From the NCBI RefSeq assembly GCF_020360975.1, contig NW_025408670.1, positions 2,542,001 through 2,606,000 of the forward strand: 64,000 nt of DNA, given 5' to 3'. Origin of the DNA: Hirsutella rhossiliensis. Lineage: Eukaryota; Ascomycota; Sordariomycetes; Hypocreales; Ophiocordycipitaceae. A model generated the notes under the pieces. That model made no database searches. It was given only the letters and a program-made list of their open reading frames with translations, and was not told the origin of the DNA. Made by a program: the position numbers and the translations under genes. Below, one piece after another: positions 35,141-45,400 of this stretch (position 1 is the first letter of the stretch; every line of letters begins with the position of its first letter).

Positions 35141-36025
35141 ATGTATTCTCACCGACTCTGTCACCTTTTGGTCGTGGCCATCTCGCTGCTCTGCCTCGCG
35201 CAGGCCTCGTGGCCCAGCTTCAGCCTCTTCGGTCGTCTCCTCCTCGTCCCTAGGCAGGCCGTGAGCGCTGGCGATGCTTCCAACTCTGCCTCATCCGCTG
35301 CCGCCGCTTCTGGTTCCGACGACGTCGCGAGCCCGTCGCCGTCCTCTCCCCCCAGCAAGCCTTTGACGAGCGAGGCCCCTGTTTCGGCCCCTGCCGAGAC
35401 GTCGCCTTCACGCCCCGCTCCGCCTGCGCAAACGTCCATCCGGGTGCCTCAGACCAGCAGACCGGCGTCGCCCGCGTCCCAATCCCGTGTTGAACCAGCT
35501 GCCACGTCGGCAGCCGCGGCCTCGTCCTCGGCAGAGAAGCAGCCCGAAAGCCCTTCTTCCACGTCTCAGCCTACATCAACCTCCGATGCAGCCGAGAGCA
35601 GTGCTTCCACGTTCACGCCCGTGGTGTCCACCTCGATCGAAATCATCACCATGACGAATAGCGATGGCTCCACGACGGTTTCGACGTCGACGTCGAGGAC
35701 TACATCCACGCCCGTGTTGAACTCGGGGGGCGCCGACCAGACGTCCGGGATGACGCCCAAGACTCGCAACACTATCATCGGCGTGGTTGTCGGTGTCGGC
35801 GGCGCCATCGCGCTCGGCGCTTTGGGCTTCGTGGCTTGGCGAATCTGGGGACGCAAGAAAAATTCCGAGGAGAACGACGGCCTCATGGACTACGACATGA
35901 CGGTGACGGGCATTGAGAAGCCTGAGCCGGGCAGCTCTGCCGGCCCGGGCCCGCGAAGCCCTTTCCAGTCGACCTTGGAGAACTATCACCAGCCGACACA
36001 AGTAAATGCGTCGTCCAACTTTTGA
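35141..36025 (+). CDS. Mid2/Wsc-like cell-surface sensor, 294 aa
   Basis: Start chosen at ATG 35141 because it gives a signal peptide directly (MYSHRLCHLLVVAISLLCLAQA); the frame is open further upstream without benefit. A long Ser/Thr/Pro/Ala-rich ectodomain (residues about 40-205, likely O-mannosylated) ends in TMTNSDGSTTVSTSTSRTTS. A single TM helix (about 210-233, NTIIGVVVGVGGAIALGALG) follows, with a positively charged stop-transfer RIWGRKK and a cytosolic tail of about 60 residues (EENDGLMDYDMTVTG). This architecture is that of yeast MID2/WSC stress sensors upstream of the cell-wall integrity pathway. No WSC Cys domain is present, so Mid2-type fits better. Sequence-level orthology is not established. 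Confidence 0.75.
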   Translation: MYSHRLCHLLVVAISLLCLAQASWPSFSLFGRLLLVPRQAVSAGDASNSASSAAAASGSDDVASPSPSSPPSKPLTSEAPVSAPAETSPSRPAPPAQTSIRVPQTSRPASPASQSRVEPAATSAAAASSSAEKQPESPSSTSQPTSTSDAAESSASTFTPVVSTSIEIITMTNSDGSTTVSTSTSRTTSTPVLNSGGADQTSGMTPKTRNTIIGVVVGVGGAIALGALGFVAWRIWGRKKNSEENDGLMDYDMTVTGIEKPEPGSSAGPGPRSPFQSTLENYHQPTQVNASSNF

Positions 36026-39000
36026 TTTCCACCACGGCTGAACGGCGCCACAAAGCCGCCCACACAAGCCAACTCGGCGTTTCATCTAGCGATGAGGACT
36101 TGATACTGTCTCTTGGTGGTTACCTCGGCGCAATGCCCGCGTTGTCGGCTTGGGTTCGACGACTCGCCATTGTCTTCTCCGACCGGCGCCATTCCATCGC
36201 AGGCTGTGGAGCACCTCCCCCAAAAAAAGATGGAGTGGAAGATAAGTCGGCAGGGAACAAGGTTGGGGTGACAAAATGGAGGACCGCCACTTTGCCTGGT
36301 TGCTCTTGAGATGGCGCGGAAATCGCCTTACACAATGCATAGCGAGCCTTTGTCGAGCATTCTAGTTTTAATTTAGCCCTCTGGTGTATGGACACCGATG
36401 CAGCATTGTATCATGACACCGAGTGGGCTTGTAATCTCGTGGACCCGCCTCGTCCGGCACCTGGCGATTCGACGTATATTCTTGCCAATACACTGTCCGC
36501 GCGTTGGTTCTTTGTCGCTATTACTCTTGAGAGCCTTGACATGGACCGTGCTTGAACCTTGGGCCTGTATCGAGGTGATGGCGATGATGGCGATGATGGC
36601 TTTGAATGAAAGGGTCATCTGCCCCGACATTTCCAGGACATGAGCCCAGTGTGCAGTGCCCTGCCTTGCTACGTTGCCAGACTATTCTTGGAGCCTCCTG
36701 CCCAGGGTTGTCTCGATGATTTGGAAAGGTTGGACACGACATACGGATAGATGGAAAGCAGTTCAGGGAGACGCTAGCCACTCAACCTTGTATTAAAGTA
36801 GCCTACCCGGCCGGCCGGCGCCAGACCTAATAATATGGCGACACCGTTTGCCGGGTGGCCGAAAAGGGGGAGGGGAGCAAGGAAAAAGGAAAAGTTGTAG
36901 TTTTCGGTGAGACGTAACCTCGGACTCGTTGGAATGCAGGTGTTTTCTTTCTTTGCGAGGCTTTGAGTGAGGCCGTTGGGTGGCTGGTCTCGACCGTCTG
37001 CCATCCTCGAAGGGATGGATTGGGTACGGAATCACATGATGGAGAGCCAACGGAACAGCACTCGTGTTTCCTGGACAGTGTTCAGACCTTTACAGAAGAC
37101 GGATGGAAACGTGCACACCAAGTCGGCCGTCTCCAGCGGCACCGTCTTGAATGGGTGGATTGGAAGAGGTTAGCCACAGCCGCTACGGGCGTCAATCCAA
37201 GACGAGAGAAGAGGCCAGGGTCTTGGTCCGACGTGTCCACCGATGCCAATGCAGCTTTGGGGCAGAATATGATGACCTTGGCGCACACAACTGGCGACGC
37301 AAGGGCGAAGGGGCATCAGAAACAAACCCGTAACCACACACGCGTGCTTACGCATACACATACGCGCGCACACGCGCGCACAGAAGCACGCTGTGGGCGG
37401 GTGGGATTTTCCTGTATTTTTCTTCTTCTTGGTACTTCGTCTCCTCTCCCTCTCGGCCCCCTCTGCTTTGACATCTGTCAGCCCAAAGCTATTGATTCTT
37501 TTTCTCTTGCCCCCCACACGTCGTCCCCTTCATTTGGCGAGACGTTGATTGGCGGGTTCCGTGCGCGCGCATGACGCCGCGGCCTGAACTTAAAGCACTC
37601 GTTGGGGGTGGCCTGAAGAGGCAGGCAGGTGGGCCATGTGGACGCGAGCCGTCTGGTAGTTCCCGCGCGGTGCCTGGACTTTGTTTTCCTTTCTCGCTCG
37701 CCGCACTCGAGGGAGAGCCTCGCTGCCTCGGCACGAACATGCAAGGTACCAAGGCAGTACTCGAAGGCTTAGGTAAGGCACGTCGGATTCGCATTACAGA
37801 GTACGGAGTACGGATACACCTCACTCATCTCCTAAAATTAGCTTGCACTCTGTCCTAATGATTACGGAGACGAAGAATACCCTACCAAGCAAGATGGAGC
37901 ATCCCTGACCATAGGGTATTTTCGTCCTCTCTACGGATACGCGTCCCGAGCACAAGGTTGGCTGCATTCCGGAGCGTGGCCCGACCTGGGGAAGAAGGCT
38001 GGGGAGGGGGGAGTTCATGGCGGTACCTCGCTGTACAAGGTGCCTTTCTATGACGACTTCATCATTGCATGTGCCCGGTACCCACTTCTGGTGCGCGGAC
38101 ACTGGCCACAAATGGCCACAAAGGTGTCCCGCGCGTGTTTTTTTTATATGACTCTGAGCTTACCAGTACCGACAAGTACTCGCTGCCGCATGTCGACTGC
38201 TAGCCAGTGCGAGCTGTCTCGACGCCGAACGATGAACCCGGTTTCCGTAACTCATGCAGAAATTACAGATAGCCCTTGAGCAGTTGGCGGTTTGTGGGTG
38301 CCCTGACTCGAGGTGTTGATGGGGAATCTTGCCATTTCGCGTGGCAGTAATCAAACTCGGGGTCTGCGATGCTGGCCGATATCACGCGTTGGGGACCTAG
38401 GCTAAGCTGCTGTTTACTCTGTACCCTCCCTACCGTGTTGCGCACCTGCACTCTCCCGTTCAGCTGCATCGTCCCCGCCAGTGGCCGCCGGCAGACGCGG
38501 TGCTACGGATACAGTGCTGTCCAATACCTAACCCCCCCCCCCTGGCGCGAGATGACATCCTGGACTGGCGTGGTGTCCGAGGGCGGGCCGTTCATTACGA
38601 GCACTGGCTGGAGCGTCTTTTTCCTTATTTTACTCGGCGGGTGCTGTTGTTTTGCATGAAGAAGAGAACAACAGGAAGTGAAAAGGTAGCAAGTAGCAGC
38701 CTCCCAAGGCCATGCTCCATCCATCAGAAGCATGAGCTCTGCTGCAAAGAATCCCTCGTATGCTGTCTGAGACCTCATTGTTGGCTTCGGTACCTTGTGG
38801 CGCGTAATCCGTACCTTGCAGTCCCGCCGCCTCCCCCTACCTCCCCTGGGTACCCGACACGAGACGCAAGGTAGACGCAGCTGGCAGGTACTGTACTGTA
38901 CCTCGTCACCTTGCTTTGCTTGAGCTGGCTGGCATCGAGCAGCCCTCCGCCTCCCACCCCCCCAAAAAACTGGCAGCCCTCGCCCTCGTTTTGGCCTCGC

Positions 39001-39479
39001 CAACCCCCGACCGGCTACATACCAGAAGGGCCCTGATTCTTCGACATCATCCCCCTCTTGCCCGCTCCCCCGGCCCCGACCCCTCGAGCCTCCCGATGTG
39101 TCCGGCCGCATCGCTCCGTCCTCTCTGCCGCTGCTCTCTCTTTCTGATGCCGTCGACGCCGTCCTCCCTTTGAGCTGTCAAGGACGGGAGCCAACGTCGA
39201 GGCTGGCATTGGATCTCGGCCCCTTTTCTTCATCCACACGTCGGGCAACGCGTCGCGTGCCGACGCCCAACGCTCTCTCACTCTCGCGCAGAGCAAGCAA
39301 GTCCGGGAACCAACCCGCGAGGTGAGAGATTCGGCTGCAGGCGATTTATCCTTCGTCTGCGCTGATCTCGCCTGGTAAGCTGCTACTCCTACCCCTGCAG
39401 TTGGCCTCGGCGGTGCATCGGAAGCTTGGCCCCGTCTACGCCACCAGCTAACCATTTCTCTCACTTCCACTCTGAATAG
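36026..39479. other. Intergenic region and 5' leader of the coiled-coil gene, about 3.45 kb
   Basis: No separate gene seen. It contains a GATGGC/GATGAT run at 36575-36602, an alternating CA/CG stretch at 37330-37385, and TACGGAGTAC-type motifs at 37798. From about 38920 onward the plus strand is CT-rich. It carries possible donors at 39322 (GTGAGA) and 39376 (GTAAGC) that could serve the 5' exon of the next gene. The initiator ATG of that gene must lie here or its exon has been missed. Confidence 0.4.
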
Positions 39480-42400
39480 GCTTTCGTAAACACGTCGCCT
39501 CAAAGGTCGACAACGCCTCCTCGTCCTAGTGCACGCGCACAGGACGACCCTGGCCATACGTACTTTTCTCGGTCCTTGTCATCCCCCGCTCTGTCGACTA
39601 CCTCTACAGCCCACGACGGCGACGACGATCTCGAGTCCTTCCCTGCCGTCCCCTCGCTCCCAACGCCAAGCTTGCCCGCGTGGGTTGCCGATATCTTGAG
39701 GACTCCGTCCCCCAGCGCGGCGGAAGAATTTGGCACCGCGAGCTGGGGCTCTCCGTACCCCGAGTCGGACCATAACCTTCGTCGCTACAGCTTCAGCAGC
39801 GAGACCTCCGACGACTCGCTCATCCACCACCTCAACCTCGACACCCCCTTCTTGCGCTCACAGCCCGGTCCCCCCCAGTCCGAGTCGGAGCCGCAGTCGA
39901 CTGTTAGTGCCGCGGCTGCAGTTCTCGCAAATCGCGCCAGGCGTCGAGATAGGGGGCTGACGGAGGATTGGATCCGCACCCACACGACGGGCATTGTCAA
40001 CGCTGAACCCAAGCACTGGTTCAGCGAGGGAAGCGAGACGGACCACTCTTCACTGAGTGGCTCTGAACTCGGGTGGCTGGACAGCGACCTCCGCACCCCT
40101 AGGGCTGCCAGCGTCGACGAGCTGTCCTCGTCGCGGCAGTCTCGACGTCCTCGTGGGCGGTCCAGCGTCGAGACGTTGAAACCACGAGACTCATTCGACC
40201 TGGAAGCAGCCGACACAATGGCCATGGCCACAAGCGAAGGTGCGGCCAGCGCGCCTGACTTTGCTGCAGGTATCTTGCTCGCCGCCGAGCAGCAGGCTGC
40301 GACTCCCTTTTACGAAACGCCAGACGAGAAGATGCCGAGGGGCGAGATTGAAGATGCCAAACCACACGTCACACCGGTCAAGGGAGTCCACAAGCCCCTA
40401 CCGAAAGAGCCCTTGATGACCCCACCCATCAAGAAAAAGGTGCCGTGGAAGGGCAAGAACATCTTGGTCTTGATTCCACGAGATGACAAGCGTGGGCTCT
40501 CGGGCCAGAGCCCCATGCCTTTGCGATCAGATGAGGTTGACCGAATGTTTGCTTCCTGGAAACAGCTGGGTTACAGTGTGGACGGATTCGACCTCTTGGT
40601 CGAGGGCTATCAGCCGCCGGGCACGGACGATTCTCAGAGCCGTCAGGACTGGCCCTCGGATGCAGACATGGCTCAGGAGCGGGCCGGGAGGAGCTTCAAA
40701 GTGACGCTGCCGGATCTAAATGGTGAGTTGCTCAGCACGTGTCCGGCCTTGCCCGGAGCTGACATTTCCCCGACTGCAGCTTGGAAGGAGTACGTCAATG
40801 AGCTCCAGGAAGCAAAGCTCCGGGCTTTGGGCGTCTCGTTGGCGGAGGAAGAGCCGGGGCCGCCGACAGTATCACCTCCAACGACAAATCCGTCACGGCA
40901 GCCATCGGCGCAGCACTCAGCGCTGCCATTCTCCCCCCCAATGCCGACATCTTCCGCATCCAGCAACCACGGCATTGCGGGCTACCCCTTCCCCGGGCAG
41001 TTCATCCCCGCCGCCCAGAGCCCCGGATTACCCTCGGGGCCTTCTCCGGTCCCCTTTGCTGCCATGCCTGGCAAATTCAACTCCCGCCAATCCATCTCCC
41101 TGCCCGCGGGCCCCTCTCCCTTCCAACTCCGACAGCCGTCCCCTCAGGCATGGCACAACGGCCAGTCTGGAATTATGCACGGCTTGATGCGAAACGACTC
41201 TCCTTCACTCGCCAATTTTAACGGTATCCTCTCCCCTCAGTCTCCGTATGGCATTGATGGCCTGCAGCAAGCTGGAAGCCCTGCTTTCAACCCGCATCAG
41301 AGACATCAGTCAATGCAGTACTTGCCTCAGCATATGACTGCCAGGGCATCGCCGCGCTTGCAAGAGGTAATTGAGGAAGAGGGAACTGTTAGCAGGAGCC
41401 CGTCAATGACGCCGGAGCCGACGAGGCAGAACCCGGACAGCCTCCAGGCCGAGATTGACGACGCAGAGTACCACCTGGAGGAGCAGCTCCGCGAACAGCT
41501 CGAGCACGAGGACTACAACCCCCAGACTCAGACTGAGCCCCCCGCTGTCGGACCCAACCCCCCCGCCCCCGCCCTCGGGCAGGACAGGAACGGACCTGGC
41601 GACATGGCTGTTGCCCAAAGTTTTGCGAATGAGCCTGGCAAGCCTCTCATTCTTCACCACCCCCGACCCCATAGCCGTGGCCATTCTCTGTCCCAGAGCT
41701 TCTTCCGAGACCACATCGAGGATCAAAAGAGCCCAGAAGAGGGCGGCCGCCATAAGCTTGACGCATTGAGCGAAATGCCCGAGGCTCAAAAGGTCCAGGA
41801 ATTGCAGGAGATACAGACAAATCCCAGCGAACCTGGCACGCCTGGCAAGACCTTCGACTTCCCTACGGCATTGGGTCAGCATGAAAAGACACTGTCGACT
41901 ATCAGCAATCCCTGGCACGACTCCGTCTCTGCCACCGGCAGTACCCGGAGATCCAGTCATGGCAGCAAACAGTCCCTGTCGACGCTCAACGTTGAGGCAC
42001 CGGAATTCAAGTTCAACCCGGGCAACACGTTCATCCCCGGCTCTTTCAACTTCTCGGGCAACAGTTTCCAGCCTGCCGTTTTCCAGGCCGGGAACGCTGC
42101 GGAGACACCGTCGGCCAAGTCTGTCTCTCAGTTTAGCGGCTCTGCCAAGTTCCATGCTACCGCTCCATCCTTCTCTCCGGGCCAGAGCGACTTCAGCTTT
42201 TCTGCGTTTGGGCCCATGTTCCGCCCCGATGCGCCCGCCTTTACTCCCTTCCACCCGCTGTCTGGCTCCATCACCAGTCCAGGAGGGTCCAGCAGCGACA
42301 ATGCTGGGAACCGGAGCTCGATCTTTGGGAGCATTGACATCAAGGCTAATGATATTATCAAGCCAGCTAAGAAATCAAAGGCCATTCCAATTGTCAGACC

Positions 42401-45400
42401 TTCTAGTATATCGTCCGTCAAGTCTACAAAAGCCTCGAAACCCGTTGACGCGATCCACGAAGCACCCGAAGACCAGCCCCTCCATGAATCCAGGGTCAAG
42501 CGAGCCTGGAGCGCTGCCCCTGACGGAGACGACGTGCCTCTGTTCGCCGAGCGACCAGAAGATGCCCCCCCGGAGACCGCTCCTGATACTGCCAGGGACG
42601 AACACAGCGGCGGAGAGGATGGCTCCATTCTCGAGGGAGATAATGCGCTGCTCGCTGACACGTCCATGTCGTCCATTGTCACGTCCGATCACAACGAAAC
42701 AAAAGCAACCACCGCCGCGTCGTCGGAAATATCTCCAATCGGCAACAAGAGTCTCAAGGACTGGGCACCGTTCGAGTTTGGCACCAATTTTGAGGCACCA
42801 AACTTCGGCGAGTCGCGTATTTTCGGTGACGATTCGAAGAAGGGAGAGATTGCCAAGCCGCTTTCTACCACTGCCGAGCCGCCGGCTAGTATTGATGATC
42901 AGCAAACCAAAGAGTCAGCATCCAGTCAGGACAAAGAGGCACAGTCTGCCGGCCCTCTGTCCGCGCCTGCTGAGCCCAGTCTCCAGTCCTCTAGGCCTAA
43001 GCTCATGCCCAAGGGCTTGGGAGCTTCGCGCTTCGCGTCACCGCCGCTGCCCGTTGACGGCTTGGTCGCCTCTCACTTCGAGGAGGCAGCCTCGTCTGTT
43101 GGCATACCGGAATCTCGACCCACTGAGTCGGCGAAACAGGACGTCATCCAATCCGTTGAACAAGATGGCACACCCGCCGTTGAGGGCGCCGTCGAGCAAA
43201 TCACCGATCCTGGCGCGGATCGCGAACCTACTTTTGAAGAAATCGATGCCGTCATGCAACACCTGGAAAACAATCCATCTATGGGAGTCAACAAATCGTT
43301 GGACATGTCCCAATGGCAACCGCCAACAGCTTTGATGGAGGCCGACTCGCCTGGCGCTGACCTTCAGCCTCCCATTGATCAGTTTGCGAGAGACGGTACC
43401 AGCCTCACCCCCCGCCAATTCCATGCCATCCCTGATGCTCCTCCGATGTCGAGCACGGAATTGGAAGATCCATTTATCGATCCGCCTGCGAGCTCGCACT
43501 CACCCAACCTGAACAACGAGCTGGACGATGCTGAGCTTGAAAGCGAACCAGCCAGCGATTGGGAAGCCGCCTTTTCAAACGAGGAGCACGACAAGCTCGA
43601 GAGCCGAGCTCATTTCTTTGACGGACGCGTCAACGAAGTTGTAGGTGGCTTGCTGGCATCCAGGCTTGAGCCCATGGAAAGGGCACTCTTCTCGATTCAG
43701 CATGCCCTGGCACCCAAGTCACGCCGCACCCCATCCTCTCGCCGCGATATGCGCAGCGTGTCTCTTGAGTTCCAGGAGAGTGATGCTGATGATGAGGACG
43801 AAGAGCTTCTACCTCAGCGCTCCATGAGTCCTCGCAGAGACCGCAGGATGGAGCATATTCGGATCGCCGTGACTGAGGCTTTTGCTGCTCAGCAAAGGAA
43901 CCAACCCCCCACCTCAGCGGCCGGCGAAGGCTTGCTTTCGAGTGGAGATCCTGCCATACTAAAAACACTCGGGGAAATCAAGGAGCAGTTGGCTGCCCCA
44001 ACCGCCGCACGCGCAATCGAGCCAAGCAAGACTGCCAAGGGTGAGAACGAGGGCCAAGAGACTCCAGTCCCTGGGACCGATGAGCAGATTCTCTTGAAGA
44101 TGCAAGAGCTGCAGTCTAAACTTGTGCAATTCGAGGATCGGCTGTACCAAGAGCAGTTCAATGTCGAGAAGGCGGTCGCCGAGCGCCGCGGGGCCCAGGA
44201 CGAAGCGGCAGAGCTCAATCGCAAGCTGCAAGCTGCCGAGACGCGAGTCGAGGTCGAAATCATCAATCGAAGCGTTTTCGACCAGCGTGTGGCAGACCTG
44301 GAGGAGCGTCTAAGACAGCAAGAGGAAAAGAATGAGGAGGAGATCAAAACTCGACGGGCTGCGGAAGACAGGTTGTCTGAAGTACAACGCTTACTCAGGA
44401 TCTCGTCTGAAGAGGAGACTCGCCTCCGTGAAGTCCTGGACGACAGGGACGAGAAGATCAAGTCCTTTGAGGACGCGAGCGGTAAAACTGCCATGCAAAT
44501 GGCTCTTCTCGAAGCCGCGCAGACCAACTCGACACAGGCTCAGAGTGAAATGACCAACAAGATCAACGCGCTCGAGGCGGACCTCAAGAACGTGCGCCAG
44601 GACAACACGCACTGGCGATCTGAAGCTGAGCGAGCCGACGAGGCTGCTGGTCGCAAGAGCGGAGAGCTTGCTCACGTTCTCCAGGAGAACAAGCTCATGC
44701 AAAAGTCGCTGACCACATTGACTTCGCAGCTCGAGGAGAATGAAAGGCTGCGGGAGTCGTGGCGAGGCAAGTTTATGACTCTTCAAGATGACATGGGCAG
44801 GGCTGCTCGCGATATTGCCGAGGAGAACGCTCGGCGCATCAAGAAGGACCAGGCTATGCTTGCCAGGCAAGAGGTTCTTGATGCAAGACTCCAGGCCGAG
44901 GCTAAGACCCGCGAACGTCTGGAGGTTGAGATGGAACGCCTTCAACTCAATGAGAGGTCTGGAATGCGTGCTGTCAACGAATGCAAGCGTCTCGAGGGTC
45001 TATTGGTCGAACTGCAGACCGAGAACTACAAAGTGCAGCAGTCTGCATCGCGCTACCAGCGGGAATTCGAAGAGGCCAGGGAGTCTGGCGTCAGCGAGGT
45101 GAAGCGGACCCGCATTGCCTTACAGACCGAGATCGATGCCGCCAATAACCTGGTCAACGTCATTCGCGAAGAGCTCGAGGAACATAACTCCAAGTTGCGC
45201 GGCGAGCTGGATAACGTCAAGCTCGAGGCGGACACGTCCAGGGCTCAGAATGAGATGTTGCTCGAGGAAGTTCAGACGCTCAAGGTGGCGGAGATTGAGG
45301 ACATCAAACGCAAGCACCAAAACGAGCTCGAGGACGTGCAGACACGCTTCGAACGCCAAATCAGCAATGCGAGCGAGGATGCCCAAAAGGCGGAGCAGCA

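Noticed and set aside
41881..43335. 484-codon plus-strand frame inside the coiled-coil gene
   Set aside because: Alternative frame of a proven coding region; Ser/Arg/Pro-rich frame shadow.
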